DNA of 64,000 bases from Laburnicola sp. R22_1 (GCA_014281115.1 JACONQ010000003.1:2480001-2544000); one strand, 5' to 3'. Counted from the stretch's first letter, positions 13,726-25,978 are shown. Notes: generated by a model from the letters alone, not told the origin. Numbers and translations: made by a program.

Positions 13726-14572
13726 AGAGATGGTGGTGGCAGGTAACGATACTTTCTTCAGGGCTCTTAGGCGAATGGCATGATCCGTTGTTGCTCTGGC
13801 ACTTGAGCACTGACGACAAAAATAAATGATTCCCACTTCACCTTCTCTCCTTGCTTGACGTGTTGCATTGTTGGAGCGGGTTATTATTTTTTGTTCCCAA
13901 ACTTGATGTCGTGAAGCTTCAAGGCAGACGCACCGAGACAAGCGAAAATATAATTTTGAAGTCGACCTTGGATCTAAACCGGCACTCTGCAAAAGGTACG
14001 GTCGACATGAAAGGCACCTGCATGCCACATGGCACATGCTTATTCGAGCATGGATCTGGGCACTGGGGCACGTTCAAGGGTGTCAAACACAAACAAGGTA
14101 GAAATCTATGACGATAACACCTGATGACTGACCAAAAGTGGCAACATCATCGTTCAGCCACCTGTACCTCGGGCGAACACGCGGCTTTTTGCAGTGAATC
14201 GGCTCAGAAATCAAATCTAACGGAATAGATAGGAGAGGAGTAGTTTCATGCACCAGAGACTATCGAGCAGCTCTAATTTTAGAATGTAGCAGCGCAGCAA
14301 TAAGACGGCTTAACAATTGTCTCTTTTCCTTTGAATAGCTAGACCTAGACCTAGACCAGCACACTGTGTATGTCCGATAGGCGAGTGTTTTCAGATGAAG
14401 AAGGCGAAGAAAAGCCGAGTTCCATTGCTCCTGCCGTGACCGAGGTCTTGGCATAACCGGCCCAATCAGACTGAAGCCGTTCTTCAGCGAGGCTCGCAAT
14501 CAATCATCATCGAGACGCCGCTCTTTACACCCACCCACACGCTCCTCTTCCTCCCTCCTACGGTCGCCCATT
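13726..14572. other. Intergenic between RPL3 and SDH1
   Basis: RPL3 3' flank followed by the SDH1 promoter. The 3' half becomes pyrimidine-rich just before the SDH1 start. The short ORFs 13851-14111 and 14260-14499 have no recognisable features. Confidence 0.4.
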
Positions 14573-16821
14573 ATGAGCTGCCTCAAGATGCGCAATCTGC
14601 AGCTCGTGAGCCAGGTGAGACAACCACTCCGGCGCCCATGCGCTACCTATTCATTCATCCCACCCGCCTCCTCCGCAATATGCTACCGCCCGCCCACCAT
14701 CTAAAGCTTGGCCTTGCAGCTATTGTGCTGTCGCAATGGCTTATATCACCTTCTTCCTCATTCTATAGGGGTCGCGCGGTATTGCAGGTCATTCAATGGC
14801 TAATTAGTATCTCGGCAGCTCTCGAAAAGTCTCCGCACGCCCTCAAGAGCTTTCTCGTCCACGCGACCCGCCGCCCGCATTTTCGCTACCGAGCATCTCA
14901 AGGCAAAGGAGGCTTCTGGATTCATTTCTCAGAAGTACCCTGTGATAGACCACGAATACGATGCCATCGTCGTTGGAGCAGGCGGCGCAGGTCTGCGTGC
15001 AGCCTTTGGCCTTGCTGAGGCCGGCTTCAACACGGCTTGTATATCCAAGCTCTTCCCGACCCGGTCCCACACGGTAGCGGCGCAGGGAGGTATCAATGCG
15101 GCTTTGGGAAAGTGCGTATCAACTGGCAATCCAGCGACAACGAGGGTACTGACAATATGGCAGCATGCACGAGGACGACTGGCGGTGGCATATGTACGAT
15201 ACTGTCAAGGGCTCTGACTGGTTGGGCGATCAGGACGCTATTCATTACATGACGCGCGAGGCTCCGCAGTCTGTTATCGAGCTTGAGAACTACGGCTGCC
15301 CCTTCTCAAGAACCGACGATGGCCGAATGTACGTCATTAGCCTGAGCAGAGAAAATGCAAAACTAACGTGGATTCAGCTACCAGCGCGCGTTTGGTGGTC
15401 AGTCGCAGAAGTACGGCAAGGGCGGGCAGGCCTACCGATGCTGTGCTGCAGCCGACAGGACAGGCCATGCTCTTCTCCACACCCTCTACGGACAGTCTCT
15501 ACGTCATAACACCAAATATTTCATCGAGTTTTTCGCTACTGACCTGATCATGGAAGATGGAGTCTGCAAGGGTGTCATCGCATACAACCAGGAAGACGGT
15601 ACGATCCACAGGTTCATTGCGAAGAACACCGTGTTGGCGACTGGTGGTTACGGCCGTGCCTATTTCAGCTGCACCTCAGCTCATACTTGCACCGGAGACG
15701 GAATGGCTATGGTTGCGCGTGCCGGTCTTCCCAACCAGGATCTGGAGTTCGTCCAATTTCACCCGACTGGTATCTATGGTGCTGGTTGCTTGATCACTGA
15801 GGGTTCGCGTGGCGAGGGTGGCTACCTGCTGAATTCGGAAGGAGAACGTTTCATGGAACGATATGCGCCAACCGCCAAGGATCTTGCCTCTCGCGATGTC
15901 GTCTCTCGATCAATGACCCTTGAAATCCGTGAAGGTCGCGGTGTTGGGCCTGACAAGGATCACATTTACCTGCAGCTCAGCCATCTTCCCCCAGAGGTCT
16001 TGCACGAACGTCTTCCTGGTATCTCCGAGACTGCCGCTATCTTCTCCGGTGTGGATGTTACCAAGCAGCCCATCCCTGTGCTTCCAACCGTCCACTATAA
16101 CATGGGTGGTATCCCCACCAAGTACACCGGCGAAGTCCTCACTGTTGATGATCAGGGCAAGGACAAGGTTGTGCCCGGTCTTTTCGCTTGCGGTGAAGCC
16201 GCCTGTGTCTCCGTACATGGCGCCAACCGTCTTGGTGCTAACTCTCTTCTCGATCTCATCGTTTTCGGCCGTGCTGTTTCTCACACTATCCGCGACAACT
16301 TTACGCCCGGCCAAAAGGCCGACACAGTCCAGGCAGATGCTGGTGCTGATTCGATCTCGGTCATCGATCAGGTACGAAACGCACAGGGATCCAAGCCGAC
16401 GGCTGAGATCCGTGGCAACATGCAGAAAGTCATGCAGACCGATGTCTCCGTCTTCCGTACTCAAGAATCTCTCGATGAGGGTGTACGCAAGATCCGTGAA
16501 GTCGACGCTACCTACTCCGACGTCGGTGTCAAGGACCGCAGTATGATCTGGAACTCCGATCTCGTCGAGACCCTCGAACTCCGCAATCTGCTCACTTGTG
16601 CTGTGCAGACGGCCGAGGCAGCCGCAAACCGCAAAGAATCAAGAGGCGCGCACGCACGGGAAGACTTCCCCGACCGTGACGACGAGAACTGGATGAAGCA
16701 CACGCTCACGTGGCAGAAGGACCCGCATGGCAAGGTCGACATTGGATACAGGAGGGTTGTGGCCAATACGCTGGATGAGAATGAGTGCAAGGCTGTGCCG
16801 CCATTCAAGCGGACGTATTAA
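14573..16821 (+). CDS. SDH1: Succinate dehydrogenase flavoprotein subunit, mitochondrial
   Basis: Exons 14819-15111, 15164-15328 and 15378-16821 are certain. A 42-nt first exon at 14573-14614 with a 204-bp intron is my best guess for the start. Total 647 residues, the usual SDHA length. The protein oxidises succinate to fumarate on covalently bound FAD in complex II of the inner mitochondrial membrane. Visible features are a basic Ser/Arg-rich presequence ([17 protein letters not shown]), a GAGGAG dinucleotide fold at about residue 67, [10 protein letters not shown] with the flavinylated His at about 98, [20 protein letters not shown] with the catalytic Arg, and [20 protein letters not shown]. 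The C-terminal half is encoded by one long exon. The first intron is long for this genome, so the exact N-terminus is the one uncertain part. Confidence 0.95.
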
Positions 16822-18531
16822 ATGGATGAGGGATGGTATTTTTTTGGGCGATGATTGCATCTATTTCTGTATTTTATGTATAGTGGAATGGTGATTGATT
16901 GTTGCGATGCATGCGTGGTTGAAGCGAGATTGGTTGTTGTTTTGTTGTTTGTGCTGCGGATGTAGGGAAATGTAGACGCTGTTTTTGTTTTGTTTTTGAG
17001 GGTGCTGGGGATGGGGAATGTGGTTTGGGTATGATGTTTTGGGTGGATGTGGTGATGGGGGTAGGTTGGAGTGGAAGGGTTTGGTTTTGAGTTTCTTAAA
17101 TTTGGGGATAGGATCGATTTTATGGAGATGGGTGAGTTGAGTGCTGTGGTTGGTTTTGACAAGGAATGCGGTAAGGTTGAGTTCGTATGGAGAAGAGCGT
17201 TTGATGGCTGGAAGCCTATTAAGTATTGTGAAGGGTGGTATGGGATATATGCTTTTCCTAAGGAGAATAGCGAATTTATTGTTGCGGGGTCTTTGGGCAT
17301 GATTTATCTAGGTATCTGATAGGTTAGGTTTAGCTCGTAATGTTCTAAGTAGGGCCTGGAAAGGTAATGGTTTGCTATTCGAGCATGCGATCGAAATGGA
17401 GATTCACATGTGTGGTGTTTGGGTTCCAGTGTAGTTGTCGGTTTGTAAGTGAGAAGTTGGGAGAGTGGGAGTGGAGGAGAAGGATGCCACGGGGTCGAGC
17501 AATTTGTCAGATAAGTCGTCAAAAGGAGCCACCGCTAAGTTACTAAATCAGAATAGTGAAGTCAGGGACTACCTAGGTAGAGGTGAATTTGCGACTAGGA
17601 CCCGCAAGCATATTGCAAGTCTCTGATGGAACCTGCATATACAGATCAACTCCCCTGAGTTTTGTTTAATATGGTGCATCTTGGAGCATGCAGATCGTAA
17701 TTAGACTGTTGCTATCTAGCCTTGAATACCCGTTCGATTAATAGGGGTAAGATGGATGTTTTTATATGTAGCTCTTCGTGGTATTTGGTATCAGTTCTTT
17801 AGCAGGTTTTATCAAGGTTAGAATTGGGTCCACATATCTCAATGTGAAATGTAGGCGAATAGATGGACGGCCATTTTATTTTCTGTCCTCGTATAAACAA
17901 CAAATCCTTTCAAGTCTAAACAATCTATAAGTCAAGTAGCGTTCTTTAACAACTTGAATAGTCAATCTACAGCATCTTTAGGAACTATTAACGGCTTCGA
18001 GAAGCTTGCGGTCAAAGATCTCAGGTCCTTGCTGGAAACAAGGTCGTGAAACCCAGCCCAGCCAATATTTATTGTAAGATTAAGGGTAGGATATCTTTGT
18101 AACTCTAATTCGAGATTTCAATCCTATGATATCAGTGATTCTATGACTTTTACTAAACGCACCGATACAACCCTCATTGTTAAATAACCACAGAGGATTG
18201 CTCATGTGATATTGCAACTGCTGTGTAATCAGAGCGTCGAAGGGAAGCATGTTACCAAGCCGGACGAAGGTTTGAGAGGTGTCTGATCTATGTTTCTATG
18301 GAGCTAAATCGGGCCGGCGCGTATTCGGTAAGCTCGTATTTACTCGTATGCACGGACCTTAGCGCGTCGGAACCAATTGCTTCAAGCTTTGAGCCACTGC
18401 TGCCGTGTAACGTCGGGCTATGCGTGACTTCGAAAAAGATTTAATAAGACCACATTCTTGCCAACGATGTTCTCACTTAATCTTTCGGATCTCGCCTTGT
18501 TGTGCATACGATCAGCCTACCGACCTTCGAA
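16822..18531. other. 1.7-kb intergenic region, no gene supported
   Basis: Begins G/T-rich (SDH1 3' flank) and becomes AT-rich after about 17,550. An 82-codon ORF at 17071-17319 (MEGFGFEFLKFGDRI...) has fairly protein-like composition but no homology I recognise, no neighbouring exon signals and no support beyond length. The last 200 bases are the promoter of the glycosyltransferase gene. Confidence 0.4.
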
Positions 18532-21087
18532 ATGGACTCCGGCAAGGACCTCAAGGACCTCAAGGACCAGAAGGACCAGAAGGACTACGAGCCTCTCCCC
18601 GCATATGCCGAGAATGACGGCCGTATCAACATCGACGTAAACTCAAGACTTGCTCGAGGACTCGCCAGCGTTGTACCTGCACCCCCCGCGTACAGTCCCC
18701 CAACAGACGAGAAGAAAGCACCTTTATTCACGCGGAGATCATGGAAGATCCGTCTCAATATCGTCATCCAGGTAGTGGGTTCAAGAGGAGATGTTCAGCC
18801 GTTCATAGCGCTAGGTCAAGAACTACAGACATACGGCCATCGTGTGCGTATAGCGACTCACGACACATTCGCCTCCTTCGTTGCTGAGTCCAATCTCGAA
18901 TTCTTTCCCATCGGAGGTGACCCCCACGACTTAATGGCCTACATGGTCAAGAATCCTGGGCTTATTCCGTCTATGAAATCCCTCCGCGAGGGAGACATCC
19001 AGAGGAAACGCACCATGGTTGCAGAAATGCTGAAAGGGTGTTGGAAAAGCTGTATTGAACCAGCCCCAGGAGAGGACAGACCGTTTGTTGCCGAAGCTAT
19101 CATCGCAAACCCGCCCTCTTTTGCGCATGTTCATTGCGCGCAAGCGCTCGGTATACCACTGCATCTGATGTTCACCATGCCGTGGAGCAGCACACGGAGC
19201 TTCCCGCATCCGCTCGCGAACCTGAGCGGGGCGCAACTCGACCCGGGGGTGATGAATTTTATATCCTATGGTATTGTGGAGTGGATGACATGGCAAGGGT
19301 AAATGCGACTTGAATTTCCCTCGCAATATGAGCTAACAAAGAGTGAATAGCCTCGGTGATGTCATCAACGCATTCAGGCACGCTTTGGATCTGGAACGAA
19401 TACCCCACACCGTCGGACCGGGCCTGGCGGAAGCACTCCAAATTCCTTTCACGTACTGCTGGTCGCCATCTCTCGTACCTAAGCCTGCTGATTGGCCTGC
19501 ACACATAGGTTCGTGGATGGTTCATCTACGATAGCAAAACATGCTGACATGCTTAGACGTCTGCGGCTTCTTTTTTCGGGCACCACCACAGTACACCCCA
19601 TCACCGGAGATCGACAACTTTCTTCAAATTGGAGAACGGCCGGTATATATTGGCTTCGGTAGCATCGTTCTGGATGATCCATTGGCGATGACACGTTTGA
19701 TTTTAGAGGCCGTTCGTCTGTCCGGAGTTCGAGCAATTATTTCTCGAGGATGGAGCAAGCTTGGCTCCGATCTGGCCGACGGCGAGATCGATCCCACGAG
19801 TATCCTCTTCATCGATGATTGTCCTCACGAGTGGCTCTTCCAACATGTATCGGTTGTCGTCCATCATGGCGGCGCAGGTACTACGGCTTGTGGACTACGT
19901 AATGCATGCCCGACTATCGTCGTACCTTTCTTTGGGGAGTAAGTACATTCGTTTCTCTCCCCATGCCTTGATAAGCTGCTGATCTCTACGTAGTCAACCC
20001 TTTTGGGGCAGCATGGTTGCGGCTGCCGGGGCCGGCACGCCTCCTATACATCACAAGCTCATGACAGCAATAAAGCTCAGCGACGCAATCAAGTTCTGTC
20101 TTCAGCCTTCCGCAATATCAGCAGCTCAAGAGCTTTCAGCTGGGATGAGCGTGGAGGAAGGTGTCCAAGCAGCGGTACAGTCGTTTCATGCTAATCTACC
20201 AATGGAAACCCTACCATGCGAGATTCTAGACGACCGGCCAGCTGTGTGGCTCTATTCGAGGGGAAAGTTAGCCATGCGGCTGAGCAGTTTAGCCGCGCAT
20301 GTGTTGATCAAGGAAGGCAGGATTACACAGAAAGACCTAAAGCCGTATGTGTTCCCAAAAGTTACTGCATTTGAAGCAGACTTATACTGACTCTTTTAGA
20401 TACCAACCGAAGCCTGTGAAAATCACGAACCCAAGATGGGATCCGATTACAGGCATCGGTTCATCTGCATTCTCTACAGTTCGAGGCATGGGCACATCAG
20501 CCGTCGATCTCGTAGCCTCCCCCTATACCGCCGTTTCCGGGGCAAAACCAGAAGATTCTGCCATCAAGACAACGGGAAAGGCCATAACCACCGCCGGTAA
20601 AAGTTTTGGCAAATTCAACGCCCACATGTTTCAAGGAATGATCGTAGATCTTCCGCTGGCCGCAACTGAAGGCTTCCGAGCGGTCCCGAGACTCTATGGC
20701 GAAGAGGTCCAATCACACGGGGAGGTTACAAATGCAGCAAGTGGTTTTACCGTTGCAGGGAAAAGCTTCGTGCATGGCATGGCGGATGGAGTATCTGGCC
20801 TCTACTCGAAGCCGATGCAGGGCGCAAAAGAGGAAGGTGCTCTTGGATTTGCAAAGGGTGCAGGAAAGGGAGTCCTTGGATTTGCTACTAAGACTTCATC
20901 TGCTGCGCTCGGCATAGTGGCCTATCCAGGGCAAGGAATATGCAAGTCACTTGCTTCCTTGGGTAAGTCTGGAACAAGGAAAAGCATTGCGTCACAAAGG
21001 CAGGTGGAAGGCGAGTTCATCGCGGAGTTTGAGGGATTCGAAGGCAAAGAGGTGTCGCGTAGATTCGATCAGTTGATATATTATTAA
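18532..21087 (+). CDS. UDP-glycosyltransferase, sterol 3-beta-glucosyltransferase-like
   Basis: Five exons (18532-19298, 19351-19508, 19557-19938, 19994-20344, 20400-21087) encode 781 residues. An N-terminal disordered stretch with [14 protein letters not shown] repeats precedes a GT-B fold. The acceptor half starts at [18 protein letters not shown] with GHRVRIATH. The donor half contains the [12 protein letters not shown] and VPFFGDQPFWG motifs that bind the UDP-sugar. This pattern is that of fungal GT1/GT28 sterol glucosyltransferases but without the N-terminal GRAM/PH domains of Atg26, so the true acceptor is uncertain. The last 220 residues are an Ala/Gly/Ser-rich repeat-like tail ([33 protein letters not shown]) seen on several fungal enzymes of this type and perhaps membrane-binding. 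An in-frame ATG at 18502 would add ten residues. Confidence 0.88.
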
Positions 21088-21226
21088 TGAAAGGCCACTG
21101 CGTTTTTACAGTACGCATACATCATTCCCACAGAGCTATACAGTGCACCGAAAGGTGCGCGATACCGAATTAGATCATTTTACGAAAGGCAGTCGGAGCT
21201 GCCAGGTTGCTTCGCAAAATTTAGTC

Positions 21227-21949
21227 TCAGTCCGCTAATAATAATACACTCAGTGTCTCCGTTTCGCTACCATCCGCTGCAGGCCTTCTTTCTGCCAGCT
21301 TCACGGGAGCTCTGAATGCGCTCCCCACACCCTCAGCTGACAATAGCCTCTCCCACCACTCCATGAGTTTCGGAAACTTGTTCCTACGCTCCGGATCGAC
21401 AATGATCTTGAATGGCCATAGAAGCGCGGACGCGACACTCAAGTCCGCAAGACTCAACTCATCGTCCCTCACCAGCCAGACCTTGCCCTCCTGCGCAAGC
21501 TGAAGTTCAAGTCGCTGAAGAACGGCTTCAAGATGAGCATCTTTGGCGTCGACGACTTCCTTGTCATATTTGGCGCGTCCAAACATGGGATACATGATAG
21601 CATCTCCACTCGGCCAGATTTCCGTGTCCGCAAACGAGATCCACATCTGCACCAAGGCCCTCTCCTCGGCCGTGCGCCCAAGAAGCTGCTCCCTGCGAGG
21701 CCCGCAATCGGCAGTGTACTGCGCGATAGCGCTAGCCTCAGCGAGGGAGAAGCCAGAGGGTGTTTCGAAACCCGGGATCTTGCCGAATGGGAATTTGGCT
21801 TTGTACTCTGCCGTGTGGTTCGTGACGGATTATTGGAAGTCGGGGTCGATTTGGATCTCTAGGTTGTTGAGGTTTGCGGCCGCGAGGGTTTTTGGAACGC
21901 GCGCGTTGAGGAATTGCGTTGTGGTGTAGAGGGTGCCGAAGGGTGCCAT
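21227..21949 (-). pseudogene. GST-like (eEF1B-gamma type) gene with one in-frame stop
   Basis: One continuous frame of 241 codons runs from ATG at 21949 to the stop at 21227, broken only by TAA at codon 40 (21832-21830). The N-terminal part looks like a thioredoxin-fold GST domain (MAPFGTLYTTTQFLNAR... FPFGKIPGFETPSGFSLAEA). The C-terminal helical domain has VQMWISFADTEIWP and SLADLSVASALLWPFK, as in eEF1B-gamma-like GSTs of fungi. No intron with acceptable ends removes the stop. Either the gene is a very young pseudogene, the stop is read through, or the base is an assembly error. TAA could have come from CAA by a single C-to-T change in CpA context, like other lesions in this window. If translated from the next Met the product would lack the glutathione-binding domain. 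Confidence 0.75.
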
Positions 21950-22568
21950 TTTGGGGGGTTGTGGTTATCGTGATTTGGATGAGATGACTGATAGTGTATG
22001 TAGTCGTAGATGGTTGATGGCTGTTGGGGGACACATGCTGGAAGCCATGGGCACCTTCTTATAGAGTTCAACTGGCTCGAATAAAGTCAGGGAATGTTGC
22101 GTTAGGCAACAACACGTCCGCATTGAGAAGCTATACCTATGGTTCCTTGAGGGTTTTGTCAGCCGTCCACATCCTACTGTCCCATAGTAAACCATCTGGG
22201 CCAATGAAGAGTGCAATGGTTTCCACAATTGAAGTCGATCTGCGCTCAAAGAGGATTCGTGTATCAGCAATGTTTAGGCTGATGGAGTGTTGTAGATTTC
22301 GGTGTTGGAAATGCAGAGACGGACGAAATCGCATGGCCCAATCGCGGACGACAATGGCTATACCCTGCATGTTTGCACGGCGTAGCGTTAGGCATCAATC
22401 GAACGACTTGTCAATAACTAATCCCGTAAGCGAACTGCATGAAACAATTAAGCTTATCTTCGCTTTGTAATGTGCCATGTGTGAAGAATGCCCAAGACAT
22501 CAATCGATATCTACAGCATCCTTCAATTTATGTAGTGCCAAAGCCAGCAAGCCTGCCCATCATGTACT
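21950..22568. other. Intergenic, no gene supported
   Basis: Promoter side of the GST-like gene and 3' side of the DUF924 gene. Overlapping ORFs on both strands (22024-22470 plus, 22137-22370 minus) carry no motif I recognise. Confidence 0.35.
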
Positions 22569-23469
22569 CTACTTCTCCTGCTTCACACCAAAGGTAGCTC
22601 CACCACCATCAAGAAACTTCTTCTCCTCCGCAGTCGTCTCTCTCCCCAGAGCCAGATTTCTGTGAGGATATCTGCCGAATTTGCGGAGAATGTCCGTATG
22701 ATCCTGCATACTCTTAAAACCGAGGTTGAAATCGGCCTGCGCCTTTTCGTAGCCCTCCTCTTTGTTCGCAACTTGTCTGTCCACAATCTTTTTGAAGTCG
22801 AGGAAGTATTCCAGCGAAGGTTCGTGTTCCTCGAGGTTCTCTGCATGTATCAGAGGGAGGTAGAAATACATTCGATGGAGGAAGGATTCCCTCCATTGGG
22901 GGTGCCTTAAGGACGCGGCAGATGTTAGTGTAGTTCAGAAAAGTGACGACAAGTAAGTTGAGTGTCTCAAACAAGCAAAGACAAGATTTAATGTGCTCGT
23001 TGGCGATGAAACATCCACATGTATCTGGAGCGTACGTACAGATCGGGACGAATCAAGGACGAGTCCGGGGCAAGGAGCGCACGCGTCAACGGATAACATA
23101 TCCTGTCATAGTGGTTGTAGACCTTAGGAAGGTCCTTATTCGTGCGGTATATGTTGCGTGATACCTGGTCTAGCAGAATGACAATGCACAAAGCTGTCCA
23201 CGCTGCTGCGGCACCGTCGTTCTCGGGGTGTTGTTGATGCACGTCCCGTAATTGGCATCCGGCGCCGCCTCTGGTCCGATAGCTTCTAGCGCTGGTCCAA
23301 AGTTGTTGCGCAGGAGCTGGTCAAATTCGGGCGATGGTGACATTAGTCTTTTCGTCACTCGAGGGTCGATGCTTATTGTCCCAAGCTCGTGGCCCTCGAA
23401 CCAAATGTCTCGGACTTTTTGGTCGAGGGCCGAGTTCCAGATTGTTTCGTCGAGCGTGAATAAAGACAT
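22569..23469 (-). pseudogene. DUF924 family protein, apparently frameshifted
   Basis: The N-terminal frame (23469 to about 23250) encodes LDQKVRDIWFEGHELG and SPEFDQLLRNNFGPALEAI. A second frame (about 23230-23040) then encodes the family core ILLDQVSRNIYR and YDRICYPLTRALL. A 124-bp intron (23039-22916, gtacgt...ttaag) joins it to the last exon (22915-22569) with HPQWRESFLHRMYFYLPLIHAEN. The first and second frames cannot be joined by a legal intron: the only GT..AG options are about 40 bp and leave the wrong phase. A one-base loss (or two-base gain) near 23240 therefore seems to have broken the gene, unless it is a sequencing error. DUF924 proteins are small, helical and widespread in fungi and bacteria, with no agreed biochemical role. 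The last exon ends normally (KFLDGGGATFGVKQEK). Confidence 0.7.
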
Positions 23470-23589
23470 GTCGCGTTGTCAACACGCGTTGCGGGAAGTG
23501 TAAAAAGGCAGCAAAAAAGGGTTAGGCTTGTGGAGTGTGCGAGGAAATACTTGATAGCAAAGCGCGTCCACAAGGCTTTATATAATATT

Positions 23590-23696
23590 GGAAGTGTACG
23601 ACCCGTTTTTTTAGCACACCCACAGCTTTCTCTCACAGCGTTATACCGTGTACGGAACGTGCGCGAAGTATTCTTCATGATAGGAAGTGTACGACC
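23590..23696 (+). mobile_element. Short retroposon-like element, copy 2, with 14-bp target duplication
   Basis: A 79-bp insert (23604-23682) is flanked by perfect repeats ggaagtgtacgacc at 23590-23603 and 23683-23696. It aligns over its whole length with copy 1, apart from a few substitutions. It lies about 135 bp upstream of the DUF924 start codon, in the opposite orientation to that gene. Confidence 0.75.
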
Positions 23697-24785
23697 GGTA
23701 CGCCCGCATATGTGAGCTACGCTGGTGGGAAGAACGAGGTCCCCCAGGTTCAGCCAATCAAGCGTTCTAGGTCACCCGGTTTCTACCTGGTCATTGGTCA
23801 CTGATAACGAACGTTTCTCCTAATGCGCCTGCGGGGTAGTGAATCGTATTGCCAGCGTATATAAGCATAAGCGACCTGACCAACCCGCGGACAAGACCAT
23901 CATTGGAAAAGTCGTACCTTCAGCTTACTAAACCGGACCGCATGCGGTAAGCTCTATTCACTAGAGATACTCTACCCCGCAGATATGCTACACTATCCAC
24001 AGATGTACGAAAATGCCGTACGAACTGTGCGAATGCCCTCTTCCAAGTTTTGGGCTTCACGCGCCGAAGTTTCTTCTTGCTTACATAAGAATCCTGTTAG
24101 ATTATGTAATTCTTGGGGGAATTCTAGCGCACGTGACTGCAGATGTCGTCTCGCCTGACATCATCCTTGTCCGCTGCTCGCCACTCTCCATTTGACACTG
24201 TCATGATAAAGTCGCTCTTGTGGTACCCTAGGTATCTGTTTATTCTGTTGCAGAATTATGCCGGCCAACTTAATCTAGCAGGGCGATTCCACAATCCATC
24301 CATCATCAATGCCATCCGATCAAATCACCTAGGTGTCTTTCAAGACATACATATATTCGTGCCGAACAGGAACTGTACCTCAGCTACCTAGTGAAACATA
24401 CGAGAATGTGTCATCGAAAATCCTCACTACCTAGGACAATGAGACTTGTCTCAAGAAAACGTTGTAAAACCTGAATGTGTACCAACTTACTCTATACGTC
24501 TTCTCTGTTTAAAAGCTATCTAATGCTGGTGTACAATTCACTAGGCGTCATTCGCCTCCAAACCGTCTAACCAATTGGCCATGCATCTGAAGTGCCATTG
24601 TATATATACAATGATAATATTCACTGGTAGGAATTTTATTTGAAGACGAGCATTGTGCAAAATTATCGCTTCATTTAATGGTTATAAACGTTATCGCAAA
24701 CCCTTCCGACCACCACAGTCTTGTTCCACACTTCTTCAGTAAGTAACCCTCATCTTTCCCAGACCAAAACCAAATTGGCTTCAAC
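23697..24785. other. Intergenic, no gene supported
   Basis: About 1.1 kb of moderately AT-rich DNA. Short plus-strand ORFs (24013-24195, 24143-24391) have no motif. A segment near 24,545-24,590, read on the minus strand, resembles a tRNA D-arm (ggccaattggttagacgg), but no TpsiC arm follows. The last 150 bases include TATA-like runs and are the likely promoter of the next gene. Confidence 0.35.
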
Positions 24786-25586
24786 ATGAACAATATCACG
24801 CTGGAAGAACCCTCTCCCGAACAGATCGTCCTACAGGCGAAAAGCAAGTCATTGAAAAATCGTATAAGCCATTACCTCAATATCGACCTATTCAACCTCC
24901 AAGCCACCTTCGACGAGTACTCAATCAGGGACATAAGCCAGCAAATCGCATTCTCTGGAGACATCGCATCCGTTCATAAGACCGCGGCTGCACGCTTGAA
25001 CGTAATAGATCAAGTCACCAAAGTATTTCTGGAAATCCTAGAAGACTTTGCTTTCTGGAGAGTCACGCGTTGCCTAGTTCTTAAAGAATATGCCGACGAC
25101 GAGACAAGAGCGCGATTCAATCATGCGCATCTTGTCACAGAGATAATTAAAGATTGGAACATGCCCGACCTAAAAGTCCATGTAATGTACCCGATTGCTG
25201 GCATGGAAAGCGAATCTCAAAAGGATTATCTTGTCCGTGCTTTCGTCGCACAGCTTGGAGGGGCAGTACTGGATCGGTATTATGACGAGCGTCTGCAGGA
25301 GGCGTTGCTCAAGCTTGAACGGCCAGATTGGTCCGAGTATCTGAAGGTACTCATGCATCAATTGGAAATTCACACTGACAAAAAGCCAATTCTCGTTTTC
25401 GTCAGTCTGCATGCTGCGCGTGCGGATCAGGTTGTTGAGCTGGTGCAGGTGATTCAAACATTGACAGATAGGCACCTGGCTCCGGTCTTTCAATTTCTGG
25501 TCTCTGGCGCGGGGGCCCGTAGCGTGGCAAAAAAATTGCGCTGTCAAACTACAGAGTTGCCATATCCGGGTCGGTTCCGTGTGTAA
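24786..25586 (+). CDS. Tandem-family protein 1 (intact), unknown, STAND-like module
   Basis: An uninterrupted 266-residue ORF with no signal peptide or membrane span. It is paralogous to the two broken ORFs downstream (26224-27729 and 28807-29643). The shared module contains, in order: LKEYADDETRARFNHAHL (consensus KEY..DE.R.R..H..L); VHVMYPI; YLVRAFVAQL; a variable Pro/acidic linker; YLKVLMHQL; ILVFVSLHAARADQVVELVQ; and FQFLVSGAGARSVAKKLRC. I do not recognise the family. The order hydrophobic strand, LRA..AQL helix, hydrophobic strand with D-E/Q-V-V, then strand plus S-G-x-G-A recalls NACHT/STAND NTPases (LRSLLYQL, FIDGLDE, KI.VSSRP), but where the P-loop should be there is KEY..DE.R.R instead. 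That is inference only. The N-terminal 80 residues are helical and less conserved. Confidence 0.7.
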   Translation: MNNITLEEPSPEQIVLQAKSKSLKNRISHYLNIDLFNLQATFDEYSIRDISQQIAFSGDIASVHKTAAARLNVIDQVTKVFLEILEDFAFWRVTRCLVLKEYADDETRARFNHAHLVTEIIKDWNMPDLKVHVMYPIAGMESESQKDYLVRAFVAQLGGAVLDRYYDERLQEALLKLERPDWSEYLKVLMHQLEIHTDKKPILVFVSLHAARADQVVELVQVIQTLTDRHLAPVFQFLVSGAGARSVAKKLRCQTTELPYPGRFRV

Positions 25587-25978
25587 CTGCATTATACCCG
25601 CGATGAATATCTTCGCAAACGAGAAGCTAATTTGGGTCGTGGCTGAAATTAGGGTGTTAATAATATTCAATTCTCTTTGGATGATGGAATGATGTGTTGA
25701 TGCCAAGTTCTTTCCTGTAAATCGTAAACAAGTGACTGTCATGGGACTAGGTTACCCTTACATCTTATTTACTTCCTTAGTTAAGCCGTCATCGTGGGAG
25801 AATACAGTGCCTTCGACGAAAGTCGATTTACATCCTCAAGATTCCCAAAGTGGTGAGTCATAAAACAACATCGCAGATGTTTGTGACGAATATTCCCGGT
25901 GGCGTACAGAGTTGATGGACTTAGTCTGACTCCTCCTTTACGAACACTAAATAGAAATGACTCTATATCACTTGTTCT
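25587..25978. other. Spacer between family members 1 and 2
   Basis: The 3' flank of family member 1; no ORF of note. The minus-strand ORF 25170-25742 overlapping it is an antisense shadow. Confidence 0.35.

Noticed and set aside
15910..16464. 184-codon minus-strand ORF opposite SDH1
   Set aside because: Antisense shadow of the last SDH1 exon.
17071..17319. 82-codon ORF with protein-like composition
   Set aside because: No homology recognised, no splice partners, isolated in an intergenic region; kept only as a note.
24540..24600. Possible tRNA gene (minus-strand ggccaattggttagacgg resembles a D-arm)
   Set aside because: No anticodon stem of proper spacing and no GTTCRANNC T-arm.
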